From: Aromatoleum bremense
Lineage (GTDB): Bacteria > Pseudomonadota > Gammaproteobacteria > Burkholderiales > Rhodocyclaceae
Assembly (NCBI RefSeq): GCF_017894365.1
Contig: NZ_CP059467.1
Span: 3,968,001 to 4,032,000, forward strand
DNA length: 64,000 nt
Direction: 5' to 3'
Of the stretch, positions 18,613-28,529 are shown in pieces. The translations under genes and the position numbers were made by a program. A model generated the notes under the pieces. It saw only the letters and a program-made list of their open reading frames with translations, had not been told where the DNA came from and searched no databases. Numbering within the stretch: the first letter of the stretch is position 1; each line of letters starts with the position of its first letter.

Positions 18613-19105
18613 CGTTGAAAATCTGCTGTCGGCGATAACGGTTCGGGAGCAATTCTTGGTCGATGAAGGAATGGAATGGAGCGGAGTTCTTCAATGGTGG
18701 CGTGCATGTCCAAGGTCCATCGACCAGAATAAGCGAAATAGATAATTTTGAGTGCATTTTCGGATGAGGAACCGCCGGCGCCAGGGACCGGCGGGACGGA
18801 CCTTCGATATTTTCAATGCATGCGCCCTCGGCGGCGCGGGCCCGCAGGGTTGACCGACGCGGACAATCGTAGCCGAGCCGAAGTTCATGCAGGAGGAATT
18901 GTCGGGCGCGACGTGCAGGACTTCACAATTACCATCAAGGCAGTACCGTATATTGGCGCCCTCGCAGGCTGGACACACGAGTACGCCGACCTGCGGCACA
19001 CGCCAGGCGTGCTTCCTGGAGCCCCCTGCCCTGTCGCCCTGCCCGGCCCCCCCTTGAAAACGGAGCCGCTGCCCTGAACCGGAATGCAAAGGACGTGGAA
19101 AGAAC
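18613..19105. other. 493-bp divergent intergenic region
   Basis: Lies between the solute-binding lipoprotein (minus) and the GGDEF-EAL gene (plus). Open frames on both strands (for example plus 18748-19077) have no recognised domain and no convincing ribosome site, so I read none of them as a gene. Promoters for both neighbours should be here, but no clear -35/-10 pair was recognised. Confidence 0.4.
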
Positions 19106-22100
19106 ATGATCGGCAAGTGGCTTTCCAGAATGCACGTCCGCCTGCTGCTGCTGATCCTGATCACGGCGCTCCCTGCCCTGGCGATCATCGTCAATACGGG
19201 TCTCGAGCAACGCAGGGAGGCGAGTGCTGCTGCCGAGAAAATGGCACTGCTCACGGCGCGGCAGATCGCCACTCGCCAGCGGGACATGGTGAGCCATCTC
19301 CACCGGCTGCTCGAAGGCCTCGCGCAGTCTCCGGAAGTGCGCCAGCTCCATTCCGTCGAAGAATGCAATGCGTGGCTCGCGAAACTGGCCAGGCTCCACG
19401 AGCTGTATACGGAAGTCTTCGTCGCCGGACTCGACGGCAAGATCACCTGCCGCTCGCGGTCCTTCAGCCATACCGTCGACATCTCCGATCGCAGCTATTT
19501 CCGCCGCGCCCTGGAGCGGCGGGATTTCGCCATGGGCGATTACCAGAACAGCCGTTTCGATGGCCAACCGGTCGTCATCTCGGCGCATCCGGTGTTCGAT
19601 GACGACGACGAGATCACGGCGGTAGTCGGGGTCGGCGTAACCCCGAGCGCGTTCGCCGCACTGCTGCGCGAAACCACCCTGCCCGACGGCTCGGTGGTGA
19701 CGATCGTCGACAAGCAGGGCGTCATCCTCGCTCGCCTCCCCGATCCGACGGGTCTGGCCGGGAGCACGATTCCCGAACTGAGCCAGTTCAAGGCTGCGCT
19801 CACCGGCGCCGGCGACCTGCTGATGAAATCGGTATGGCTCGACGGGGTGTCGCGGATCATGGCGATCGCACCCGTGCTGAGCAGGTTCGGCGACCTCTAC
19901 GTGCGTGTCGGCATTCCCTCGGCGATCGTCGAGAACGCAGGGGCCGTTGTCGCCCGGCGCAACCTCCTGCTCCTCGCCGGCGCCGCGGTGCCGCTGCTGC
20001 TGCTCGGCTGGTTCGTCGCGCAGCGGCTCGTGTTGCGGCCGCTGCAGGATCTCACCGAGACCGCAAGACGCCTGGGCGAGGGGGATCTGCAGGCTCGCAC
20101 CCGCATACCTCCCGGGAGCGGCGAACTCGGAGACCTCGCCCGGACGCTGGACCAGATGGCGGACGGCATCGGACAGTCAATGGCGCGGATCGAGACCGCA
20201 GAGCGGGAGCTGCGCCGCAGCAACCGCGCGTTGCGGGTGCTCAATGAAGTCACCCGCGCGGTCGCGCAGGCCGACGATGAAGTACAGCTGATGGGGCTGA
20301 TCTGCAGCGCGGCCGTGGGTGCGGGTGGTTATCGCATGACTTGGGTCGGTCTGGCCGTGCAGGATGCCGGAAAATTCATGCGGCCGGTGGCGTGGGCGGG
20401 GCATGAAGCGGGTTTTCTCGACATGGTGAAAGAGCCCCTGAACGATAGCGAAAGCGCACTGTGTCCATCGTCGATCACCCTCGGCACCGGCCGGACCTGC
20501 CTCGTCAGGGATATCGCGAACGACTGCCGCTTCGCCGCCTGGCGTGACGAGGCGCTGCGGCGCGGGTATGTCTCCGCAATCAGCGTTCCGCTGGTGGCCG
20601 ACGAAGCGTTCGGCGTGCTCACGGTGCTGGCCGACGAAGCGGGGGCTTTCGACGCGGAGGAAACGCGCCTGCTGGAGAATGCCGCGCGCGAACTCGCGTT
20701 CGGCATCGTCACGCTGCGCAGGCGGGCCGCGCACGAGAAGGCCGAAGCCGCGGTGCAACTGCGCAACCGCGCGATCCAGGCGAGCTACAACGGCCTGCTC
20801 ATCTACCGCTATGCGCCGCCGGCCGGCATCGTCAGCGCCAACCCGGCGCTCCTTCGGCTGCTGGGGATGGACGAAGAGCAGCTCATCTCCACGGACCTGC
20901 CGACGCTCGGACGACAGGGTTTCGACGCAGGCGACTGGGAACAGCTCGATGCGCTGGTGACTGCCCGGCGAGCCGGCGAAGTGTCGCTGAACCTGTCACG
21001 CGGCCCCCAGGACGTGGCGTGGCTTGACGCCAGCGTGACGCTGGTCGGCAACGACGCGGCCGGTGACGACCATGCGGTCATCGAATTCCGCGATGTCACG
21101 GAAAGACGCCGCTATCAGGAACAGCTGGCTTACCAGGCCAACCACGATGCGCTGACCGGCTTGCCGAACCGCAACCTGCTCGGCGACCGCCTGCAGCAGT
21201 CGCTCACGCTCGCGGCACGCAACCAGAGCGCGTGTTTCGTGCTGTGGGTCGATATCGACCGCTTCCAGGTCGTCCATGACAGCTTCGGCAACGAAATCGC
21301 CAACGCCACGCTGATCGTCATCAGCCAGCGCCTCGTCGCCGCGGCAGCCGGCTGCAGCACCGTCGCGCGGGTCGCCAGCGACGAATTCGTCCTGATCACC
21401 GAGGAGCTGCCGAGCCAGCAGGCCGTGGTGTCGCTCGCCACCCGGCTTCTCGACGCCTTGCGGACGCCGATTTCAGCCGGAGGCGAGGAACTGTGGCTTA
21501 CCGGCAGCATCGGCGTCGCCGCGATGGCGGGGATCGACCTCGGCGTCGATACGCTGCTGCGCAACGCCAACGTGGCCCTGTTCCGTGCCAAAGAAATGGG
21601 GCGTGACACATTTTGCTTCTACGAGATGGACCTGAACGCGCGGGCGGCGCCGCGGCTGCGTCTCGAACTCGCGCTGCGGCGCGCCATCGAGCAGGACGAG
21701 CTGTTTCTTGCCTACCAGCCGAAGGTCGATCTGCTGACCGGCGAAGTGGTGGGCAGCGAGGCGCTGTGCCGCTGGCGGCATCCTGAACTGGGACTGGTGT
21801 CGCCGGGTGAATTCATTCCGATCGCCGAGGAAAGCGGGCTCATCCTGCCGATCGGCCGCTGGGTGCTGGAAACCGCCTGCGCCCAGGCCCGCCGCTGGAT
21901 TGACGACGGCATCGACTACCGCAGCGTCGCGGTGAACGTCTCGCCGCTGCAGTTCTTCCGTGACGATCTCGTCGCCGACGTCGCGGCATTGCTGTCCCGC
22001 TATCGCCTCGAACCCGCGTCGCTGATGCTCGAGATCACCGAAAGCGCGCTCATGGGCAACCCTGCGCGGGCCATCGTGATGATGCAGCAGCTGAAGGCGA

Positions 22101-22843
22101 TCGGTGTGAAGCTGGCGATCGACGATTTCGGCACCGGCTATTCGTCGCTCAGCGCGCTCAAGCGCTTCCCCATCGATTACCTGAAAATCGACCGCGCCTT
22201 CGTCACCGACCTCACCACCAATGCGAGCGATGCGGCAATCGCCGTGTCGATCATTTCCCTCGCCCACAGTCTCAACTTGCGCGTGATCGCGGAAGGGGTC
22301 GAAACGGAAGGGCAGGTCCTCTACCTGCGTGGCCGCGGGTGCGACGAGATGCAGGGTTACCATTTTTCCCCGCCGGTCGCGCCCGAGACGTTGGCTTTGA
22401 TGATCCGGGACCACCAGCGGCTGGTTTTCCCGATGCAGATCGACCGGCCCGACCGCACGTTGCTGCTGGTCGATGACGAGCCGTCGATCCAGTCTGCGCT
22501 GCGCCGGATCCTGCGCAGCGAAGGCTACATCCTGCTGTTCGCCGGCAACGCAGCCGAAGCCCTCGATCTGCTCGCAAAGCACGCCGTCGGGGTGGTCATG
22601 TCGGACTTCCGCATGCCGGGCATGGATGGCATCCAGCTGCTCGACAAGGTCAAAAACCTGTATCCGGACACCGTGCGCCTGGTCCTCTCCGGCTATGCCG
22701 ATATCGGAACCATCACCAACGCGATCAACCGCGGATCGATTTTCCGCTTCCTGCACAAACCGTGGGACGACCGCGAGCTGCTGCAGTCGGTGCGCGACGC
22801 GTTCGAGCGTTTTGACCGCCGCAGGAATACGCTGGCCGGTTGA
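19106..22843 (+). CDS. Cache-HAMP-GAF-PAS-GGDEF(degenerate)-EAL-REC c-di-GMP phosphodiesterase
   Basis: 1245 residues. Order: TM1 (~10-30), extracytoplasmic double-Cache domain (~35-285), TM2 (~292-314), HAMP (~315-368), GAF (~385-545), PAS (~560-670), GGDEF-like (~675-835), EAL (~845-1090), receiver (~1110-1235). The cyclase motif is ASDEF, so this half is probably inactive or only binds GTP. The EAL half keeps its catalytic set: GSEALCRW, NVSPLQF, LEITES, IDDFGTGYSS, LKIDRAFV and EGVET. The C-terminal receiver has the phospho-acceptor Asp in MSDFRMPGMDG and the Lys in FLHKPW. A receiver at the C-terminus is an unusual position and could receive phosphate from a neighbouring kinase. Confidence 0.92.
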   Translation: MIGKWLSRMHVRLLLLILITALPALAIIVNTGLEQRREASAAAEKMALLTARQIATRQRDMVSHLHRLLEGLAQSPEVRQLHSVEECNAWLAKLARLHELYTEVFVAGLDGKITCRSRSFSHTVDISDRSYFRRALERRDFAMGDYQNSRFDGQPVVISAHPVFDDDDEITAVVGVGVTPSAFAALLRETTLPDGSVVTIVDKQGVILARLPDPTGLAGSTIPELSQFKAALTGAGDLLMKSVWLDGVSRIMAIAPVLSRFGDLYVRVGIPSAIVENAGAVVARRNLLLLAGAAVPLLLLGWFVAQRLVLRPLQDLTETARRLGEGDLQARTRIPPGSGELGDLARTLDQMADGIGQSMARIETAERELRRSNRALRVLNEVTRAVAQADDEVQLMGLICSAAVGAGGYRMTWVGLAVQDAGKFMRPVAWAGHEAGFLDMVKEPLNDSESALCPSSITLGTGRTCLVRDIANDCRFAAWRDEALRRGYVSAISVPLVADEAFGVLTVLADEAGAFDAEETRLLENAARELAFGIVTLRRRAAHEKAEAAVQLRNRAIQASYNGLLIYRYAPPAGIVSANPALLRLLGMDEEQLISTDLPTLGRQGFDAGDWEQLDALVTARRAGEVSLNLSRGPQDVAWLDASVTLVGNDAAGDDHAVIEFRDVTERRRYQEQLAYQANHDALTGLPNRNLLGDRLQQSLTLAARNQSACFVLWVDIDRFQVVHDSFGNEIANATLIVISQRLVAAAAGCSTVARVASDEFVLITEELPSQQAVVSLATRLLDALRTPISAGGEELWLTGSIGVAAMAGIDLGVDTLLRNANVALFRAKEMGRDTFCFYEMDLNARAAPRLRLELALRRAIEQDELFLAYQPKVDLLTGEVVGSEALCRWRHPELGLVSPGEFIPIAEESGLILPIGRWVLETACAQARRWIDDGIDYRSVAVNVSPLQFFRDDLVADVAALLSRYRLEPASLMLEITESALMGNPARAIVMMQQLKAIGVKLAIDDFGTGYSSLSALKRFPIDYLKIDRAFVTDLTTNASDAAIAVSIISLAHSLNLRVIAEGVETEGQVLYLRGRGCDEMQGYHFSPPVAPETLALMIRDHQRLVFPMQIDRPDRTLLLVDDEPSIQSALRRILRSEGYILLFAGNAAEALDLLAKHAVGVVMSDFRMPGMDGIQLLDKVKNLYPDTVRLVLSGYADIGTITNAINRGSIFRFLHKPWDDRELLQSVRDAFERFDRRRNTLAG

Positions 22844-22869
22844 GCGGCAAAGCCTGCTGCGGAATCCGG

Positions 22870-23316
22870 CTACGATTTCTCCAGGGGGCATGCCGCGGCG
22901 CACAGGAGCGCACTCGATTTGCCCCGCAGGATGTTGAGCAGTTCCGCACGCGCCCGTTCGCGTTCGAGCCCCTTGGCCACCAGCGAGTCGACCAGCTCGC
23001 TGAAACGCGCGCGCCGCCGCAGCCCCGCCTCGCTGGTGTCGCGGCGATTATTGAAGCAGTCCATCAACGTCGAGCCGCAGACGCAATTGCGGAAGAGCTC
23101 CAGGATCACCTGTCCGTCGTCGTCCGTCGTCTGCCTGAGGCCGCTCCGCCCCGAGCCGACGCGCTGCGTTTGAGCGACGTAATCGTCGACGTCCCGATAG
23201 CTTCGGCCGCACAGTGCACAATGCTTCGGAAACGTGCCCGCGGCGACCGCCTGCAGGCCGGCATAAAGCTCGGCGTCTATCGCAGAAATGTCGCACCGAA
23301 CTGGTTTTTTGGTCAT
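22870..23316 (-). CDS. Conserved hypothetical protein with CxxC motifs
   Basis: 148 residues, soluble. It has CALCGRSY (~33) and NCVCGSTLMDC (~78), a four- to five-cysteine set that could bind zinc or an iron-sulfur cluster, and an acidic-then-helical C-terminus. No named family recognised. It sits between the EAL-REC gene and a histidine kinase, so it may be an accessory of that signalling cluster. It ends 27 bp from the convergent EAL gene. Confidence 0.65.
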   Translation of the reverse strand: MTKKPVRCDISAIDAELYAGLQAVAAGTFPKHCALCGRSYRDVDDYVAQTQRVGSGRSGLRQTTDDDGQVILELFRNCVCGSTLMDCFNNRRDTSEAGLRRRARFSELVDSLVAKGLERERARAELLNILRGKSSALLCAAACPLEKS

Positions 23317-23527
23317 GTCTGTCCCCGATGGTTGTTATCGGCGACATATTAAGAACGAACGGCACGTTCCAGACAAGAGCGAAGTCGGCGGTCGCCGGGC
23401 CCGGTCCTGCCGCGCAAAGCTGCTCGACATCCACAAAAATTCATCCGTCCTGCCTGTCCTGAAATCGTGCCCCGCTGCACAGGAAATCTCCTACACTCCC
23501 CTGCTGTTTTTTTCGCCCTGATTGACA

Positions 23528-25303
23528 ATGGCAAGACGGCTCAGCATTCGACAACGTCTCACGCTTCACGCACTCCTCACCGGCTTCGTGATGCTTTGCC
23601 TGTCGCTGGTATTCCTCTCGTCCCAATGGCACGAAAGCCGTGCGGAAAAGCGTATTTTCGACAGCGAGCTGGCGCCTGCCGCGGCCCTGCGGGACGTGGA
23701 GCGGGTGCTGCTGACGGCCCACAGTCGGATGCAGAGCGTGCTGCTCGGCCACATCACGGCCATGGCCGCACAGGAGCAACTCGTGCGCGCACGGGCGCTG
23801 ATCTTCTCCGGCTGGCAAGACTATCGGCGCCAGCTTTCGAACTGGTCGCAGGACCCCGACGAGACACGGCTGATCGAGAACATCGAAAACCGGCTGCCCG
23901 AGCTGCAACGTTTTCTCGAACAGACCGACGCTGCATATCGTCGCGACGACCATGCCGAGCTTGAAAGACTCGTGAACGCGGACTGGATGGCGCTCGAGAA
24001 CTCCTTTTCCAGCGCGGTCGCAAACCTGTCGGCGCTGCAGAATCACCATGTGGTGCGGGCGCGCGAGGAACTCGCGCAATCACGGCAACGTTCGCGCCTG
24101 CTGTTCGGCACCCTGCTGTTCGCGGGTGTCCTGCTCCTCAGCGGTTTCGCGACCGGATTGTCGCGCTACATCATGCGGCGCATTCTCAACATCGAGGCAG
24201 CGCTGGAAGAGGTCGCTGCCGGAAAGGCGGGGACGGTTCCCCATCACGATGGCGAGACCGAAATGTCGCACATCGCCCACGCGATCAACCGCACCGTTGC
24301 CGACCTGACCAGCAACCACGACGCGATTGCCGAACTGATGCACACGCGACAGACGATCTTGGCGTCCGTCGCACAACTGAAGGAAACGAACGCGCAGCTC
24401 GGTGAAGCCCAGAGCCAGTTGCTGCAGACGGAAAAACTCGCCGGTCTCGGCCAACTGGCGGGGGGAATCGCGCACGAGATCAACAACCCGATTGGTTTCA
24501 TCCACTCGAACCTCGGCACGCTGGACAATTACCTGAAGGATCTCTTCGAACTGATTTCAGGTTACGAGGGCCTGATACATCGGGGCCTGGATGCCCGCGG
24601 GCAGGTCGAGGCAGCGTACCTGCGCGAGCGGGCCGACTACGATTTTCTTCGCGAAGACATGACCAAGCTGGTCATCGAGACGCGCGACGGCGTCCGGCGG
24701 GTCGCGCGTATCGTCGCCGACCTCAAGGATTTTTCCCGTATCGACAGCGGTGAAGATTGGACCGATGCCGATCTGCTGCACGGCCTGGAGAGCACTCTCA
24801 ACGTTGTGCACGCGGCGATCGCCGGAAAAGCCGACCTGATCCGCGACGACCACCCATTACCCGCGGTCCATTGTCACCCTGGACAAATCAACCAGGTGTT
24901 CATGAATCTGTTGTTGAACGCGGCGGACGCGATCGAAACCCGCGGGACGATCACCTTGCGTACGCGCCAGCACGGCGACGAAGTTTGCGTGGAGGTGCAC
25001 GATACCGGCCGCGGCATGAACACCCAGGAACGGGAACGCATGTTCGACCCGTTCTTCACCACCAAGCCGGTCGGCAAAGGGACCGGGCTGGGCCTGTCGG
25101 TGAGTCACAGCATCGTGCAGCGGCACGGCGGGCGTTTCGACGTCGACAGCGAACCCGGACGCGGTACCGCCGTGCGTCTGTGGTTGCCGGTCAGCGGCCG
25201 GCGGCGGGTCGCGGGCCGGAGGTCGGGGCGTAGCGCTGCGGTGCTGATTGCAGAATCCGGATGTTCAGGCGAGGCGCAAAAGACCTCCCGGGTTCTGTCC
25301 TAG
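23528..25303 (+). CDS. Membrane-bound sensor histidine kinase
   Basis: 591 residues from ATG 23528. TM1 at ~15-32, a four-helix periplasmic sensor region (~35-190), TM2 at ~195-215, HAMP-like segment to ~275, coiled coil, then HisKA-HATPase_c. The phospho-acceptor His lies in GGIAHEINNPIGF, the N box is FMNLLLNAADAIE, and the G boxes are DTGRGM and KGTGLGLSV. No cognate regulator is adjacent on the same strand; the receivers at 26.4-28.4 kb and the EAL-REC protein are candidates. Its TAG stop overlaps the TAG of the convergent kinase gene within CTAG. Confidence 0.92.
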   Translation: MARRLSIRQRLTLHALLTGFVMLCLSLVFLSSQWHESRAEKRIFDSELAPAAALRDVERVLLTAHSRMQSVLLGHITAMAAQEQLVRARALIFSGWQDYRRQLSNWSQDPDETRLIENIENRLPELQRFLEQTDAAYRRDDHAELERLVNADWMALENSFSSAVANLSALQNHHVVRAREELAQSRQRSRLLFGTLLFAGVLLLSGFATGLSRYIMRRILNIEAALEEVAAGKAGTVPHHDGETEMSHIAHAINRTVADLTSNHDAIAELMHTRQTILASVAQLKETNAQLGEAQSQLLQTEKLAGLGQLAGGIAHEINNPIGFIHSNLGTLDNYLKDLFELISGYEGLIHRGLDARGQVEAAYLRERADYDFLREDMTKLVIETRDGVRRVARIVADLKDFSRIDSGEDWTDADLLHGLESTLNVVHAAIAGKADLIRDDHPLPAVHCHPGQINQVFMNLLLNAADAIETRGTITLRTRQHGDEVCVEVHDTGRGMNTQERERMFDPFFTTKPVGKGTGLGLSVSHSIVQRHGGRFDVDSEPGRGTAVRLWLPVSGRRRVAGRRSGRSAAVLIAESGCSGEAQKTSRVLS

Positions 25304-26415
25304 CGTCGTTGACCGGGATGTAGCGGCAGCAGGATGCGGAACGTGGTTCCCCGGCCGGACTGACTGCGAATCTCGATGCGGCCGTTATGCCGCTTCACGA
25401 TATCGGCGGAAATCGACAGGCCGAGCCCGGTTCCTTTGCCGATCGGCTTGGTCGTGAAGAACGGTTCGAAAATGCGTTGCTGCACTTCGGGCGGCATCCC
25501 CTTGCCGGTATCCGCAATCTCCACCCACGCATGCCCGTCCATCGTTCCGCTGCGCAAGGTGATCGTCCCGGAGGTTTCGATGGCCTGGGCGGCGTTTACC
25601 AGCAGATTCATGAACACCTGGTTCATCTGCGCGGGAATGCAGCGCACCGGGGGCAAGTCGCCCAACTCCCGCACCACCTCCGCCTTGTACTTGATTTCGT
25701 TCCACACGATATTGAGCGTGCTCTCGAGGCCGCGGTTGAGATCCGCGTCCTGCCACTCGCCTTCGTCGGCGTGCGAAAAATCCTTGAGGTCGGCGACGAT
25801 GTGCTTGATCCGCGCCAGCCCGTCGACCGATTCGCGCAGCAGATCCGGGATGTCGGCGCGCAAGTAGTCGATCTCGGCTATCGTGCGCGCTTTTTGGGCC
25901 GTAGCACGCGCCGGGTGATCGGCGGGCAATTCGCTTTCGAGACGCTCGTAGGCCTCGATGACCCTGAACAGGCGATCCACGTACGAGGTCAGCGAACCGA
26001 GATTGGAACTCACGAACCCGACCGGATTATTGATCTCGTGGGCGACCCCTGCAGCCAGTTGTCCCACCGCAGCCAACTTCTCCGACTGCAGCAGCTGGTT
26101 CTGCGTCTGTTCGACGCGCGTCGCCGCTTCCGCCAGCACCCGGCGCTCGCGCTCGCGTTCGCACACCTGCTCTGCAAGCTGCGCGTCGAGCTGCTCGTTG
26201 GCCACGGCAAGTGCCCGGCATCGTTCGGCGAGCAGGCCGACGAGCCCCATCAAATGCGCTTCGATTCCGGTTTCGGCCGGATCTTCGCCCTGGGCATCGT
26301 CCGTGCCCCGGCCGCGCTGCAGAGCGAGGGCATTGATCCGGCCGATCGCCTCGCTGATCCGCTCGTCCGTCCGGGCAATTGCGCCCAGCTCTTCACACCA
26401 TGCACCCGCTGTCAT
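25300..26415 (-). CDS. Cytoplasmic histidine kinase
   Basis: 371 residues from ATG 26415; codons further upstream only shadow the receiver gene. There is no membrane segment. A coiled coil (~70-130, QVCERERERRVLAEAATRVEQ) leads to HisKA with the active His in AAGVAHEINNPVGF, then HATPase_c (FMNLLVNAAQAIE, DTGKGM, KGTGLGLSI). The kinase core closely resembles that of the convergent kinase at 23.5 kb, so the two may be duplicates with different inputs. It lies 31 bp after a stand-alone receiver gene and probably acts with it. Confidence 0.92.
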   Translation of the reverse strand: MTAGAWCEELGAIARTDERISEAIGRINALALQRGRGTDDAQGEDPAETGIEAHLMGLVGLLAERCRALAVANEQLDAQLAEQVCERERERRVLAEAATRVEQTQNQLLQSEKLAAVGQLAAGVAHEINNPVGFVSSNLGSLTSYVDRLFRVIEAYERLESELPADHPARATAQKARTIAEIDYLRADIPDLLRESVDGLARIKHIVADLKDFSHADEGEWQDADLNRGLESTLNIVWNEIKYKAEVVRELGDLPPVRCIPAQMNQVFMNLLVNAAQAIETSGTITLRSGTMDGHAWVEIADTGKGMPPEVQQRIFEPFFTTKPIGKGTGLGLSISADIVKRHNGRIEIRSQSGRGTTFRILLPLHPGQRR

Positions 26416-26446
26416 TCGCCCTGCTCCTCCCGCCCGGACTCCGGCA

Positions 26447-27028
26447 TCAGGATTGCCTCTCGCCCGGATCGTCGAGCAGGGACTCGTCGAGCAGCACCGA
26501 ACCGTCCTCCCCCCATATGACGGACGTAATGCCGGGCTCCTCGGACTCGAGGCGCTTGCGCTCGAATTCCTCGACCGACAGCGTGCCCATCGCGACACGG
26601 GCCTGATCCGCGAGGCGCTGGTTCTCCAGCGTCAGTTCGCGCAGCGCCAGCACCTGGCCGATCGCCGAAACGAGCTCGTAGTCGTTCCACGGCTTGGAGA
26701 GAAAGCGGCTGATCCCGACCTCGTTGATGGCGCCTATCAGACCATTGAGATCGGCATATCCCGAAAGGATCAGTCGCCCGGCATCGGGCTGTATTGCCTT
26801 GAAGGCTTTCAGGAAGCTTACGCCGTCCATGCCGGGCATCCGGTAGTCCGAGAGGACCAGGTCGTAGGCGGTGTGACGGGCCTTCTCCAGCGCAGCATCG
26901 GCGACGTTAAACGTATCGACGGCGAGCGGATAGATCTTGTTGCCGGCAAAGCACGGGGTCAGCGAGAGCACCCGGCGCAACGCCTTGAGGATCAACTCTT
27001 CGTCATCGACGATCAGAATGCGACTCAT
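26447..27028 (-). CDS. Response regulator, receiver with C-terminal extension
   Basis: 193 residues. The receiver domain spans ~1-130: DDEE acidic pocket, phospho-acceptor in LSDYRMPGMDG, T/S switch in LSGYAD, Lys in FLSKPW. The ~60-residue tail (RELTLENQRLADQARVAMG then an acidic end) has no DNA-binding or enzymatic domain. It follows the RpfG-like gene by 55 bp and precedes the cytoplasmic kinase on the same strand, so the three likely form one operon. Confidence 0.9.
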   Translation of the reverse strand: MSRILIVDDEELILKALRRVLSLTPCFAGNKIYPLAVDTFNVADAALEKARHTAYDLVLSDYRMPGMDGVSFLKAFKAIQPDAGRLILSGYADLNGLIGAINEVGISRFLSKPWNDYELVSAIGQVLALRELTLENQRLADQARVAMGTLSVEEFERKRLESEEPGITSVIWGEDGSVLLDESLLDDPGERQS

Positions 27029-27083
27029 CAGGTCTCCGAAAAAGCGCCCATACCGGCAACGCGTGTCGCATTCTGCAGCGACA

Positions 27084-28394
27084 TCACAGTTTGTCGCGGC
27101 GGACGTGCAGCGTCAGGGGGATGCCTTCGCGGCGGGCGTAGTCCTGGATCTGCCGCACCAAAGAGGCGTCGAGGATATATTCGGCGGCGAGCAGCAGTGT
27201 GCCGTCGCGGCCGACGAGATCGCGCGCGAGGACCATCCCCGCCTGCAGGTTGAGCACCGGCACAGCGACATCCCGCGAAGGCGGTTCCTGCGCAACTCCG
27301 CCCAGCATCTCGACGAGCGCGTCCACCACCTGCGGATCGTAGCGCCGGTTGCGCGACTGCACGAGCATCGCTTTCGCTTCATCCGCGCTCAGGCGGTTCT
27401 CGGCCAGCGTGCCGGCCTGCAATCCATCGAAGTCATTGACGACCGACAGGATGCGCGCGCCCAGCGGAATCGCAAGCCCCCGCAGACCGTCGGGAAAACC
27501 CTGTCCGTCGAAACGTTCATGGTGCGAGCGCACGATGCGCGCGGCTTCCTTCAGCTCGTCGAGCGGCATCAGCGCGGATTCGCCGGCGATCGCATGCTTG
27601 CGGTAGTACCCCATCTCGTCGCCGTTCATTTTCGAGACAGGCTTTGCGAGCAGCGTGTCGGAGAAACCGATCTTGCCGATGTCGTGCAGCAGGCCGGCAA
27701 GGAAGATGTCCTGCTGGCTCTTGGTGTCGATGTCGAGGCGGGCGGCAAGCTTGCGGGCGAGATCGGCGACCCGCCGCGAATGACCCGCGACCCCGCCTCC
27801 GCGCAATTCCATCAGGCCGGAGAAGGTCTTGATCGAGACCATGAAGTTCTGCTTGAGCCGCTCGTTGGCCTGCTTGAGCGAGTCGTTCGTCTGTTCGAGG
27901 GCGGCGGTGCGTTCCTGGACCTTGCGTTCGAGGTCGGTGTTGAGTTCCTTCAATTCATCGTTCTGCTGCTGCGTCAGTATCTGCAGCCGCGTGTTTTCCG
28001 CCTGCAGCCGCTGCCGGTCGAGCGCATCGCGAATGATCAGCGTGAGATCGTTGTCGTCCCACGGCTTGGCAATGTAGCGGTAGATCTCGCCGCGGTTGAT
28101 CGCGTCGATCGTCGAGCCGACATCCGCATAGCCGGTGAGCAGCACGCGCGTGACCTCCGGCCAGCGGTTGCGCACGTGTTCAAGGAACTTGGCACCGTCC
28201 ATTTCGGGCATGCGCATGTCGGAGATCACGAGGTCGATGTGTTCCCGCTCGAGAACATCAAGCCCCGCCTTGCCACTCTCGGCAAGATGCACTTTGTAGC
28301 CGGCCGGCCGCAGCAGTCGCCGGAGCGAAGAAAGGATGCTTGCCTCGTCGTCGACGAGCAGCAGGCTTGGTGCGCTGTCAATGATCTCGATCAT
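27084..28394 (-). CDS. RpfG-like response regulator with HD-GYP domain
   Basis: 436 residues from ATG 28394. Receiver at ~8-125 (DDEAS, ISDMRMPEMDG, LTGYAD, AKPWDD), coiled coil ~130-200, HD-GYP domain ~205-385 (HSRRVADLARKLA, LHDIGKIGF, HHERFDGQGFPDGLRG). The third motif reads GFP instead of GYP; the metal ligands are kept, so c-di-GMP hydrolysis is still plausible. A C-terminal ~50-residue segment follows. First gene of the operon with the receiver and cytoplasmic kinase. Confidence 0.92.
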   Translation of the reverse strand: MIEIIDSAPSLLLVDDEASILSSLRRLLRPAGYKVHLAESGKAGLDVLEREHIDLVISDMRMPEMDGAKFLEHVRNRWPEVTRVLLTGYADVGSTIDAINRGEIYRYIAKPWDDNDLTLIIRDALDRQRLQAENTRLQILTQQQNDELKELNTDLERKVQERTAALEQTNDSLKQANERLKQNFMVSIKTFSGLMELRGGGVAGHSRRVADLARKLAARLDIDTKSQQDIFLAGLLHDIGKIGFSDTLLAKPVSKMNGDEMGYYRKHAIAGESALMPLDELKEAARIVRSHHERFDGQGFPDGLRGLAIPLGARILSVVNDFDGLQAGTLAENRLSADEAKAMLVQSRNRRYDPQVVDALVEMLGGVAQEPPSRDVAVPVLNLQAGMVLARDLVGRDGTLLLAAEYILDASLVRQIQDYARREGIPLTLHVRRDKL

Positions 28395-28529
28395 CGGATT
28401 CGCTGTGTGTATCGCCCGCCTCGTCGCGGAGGCTTCCGGGCCGGGCTGTGGGGCGCGATTATACTCCGTCGTCACGCGCCGGACGCCCATTGGCGGCGCC
28501 GATTCGCCGCCGTGCGTCGTCGGGCGGGT

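Noticed and set aside
18691..19482. Minus-strand reading frame with several cysteines (CPACEG.., YCLDGNC)
   Set aside because: Most of it is antisense to the start of the large EAL gene and no family was recognised.
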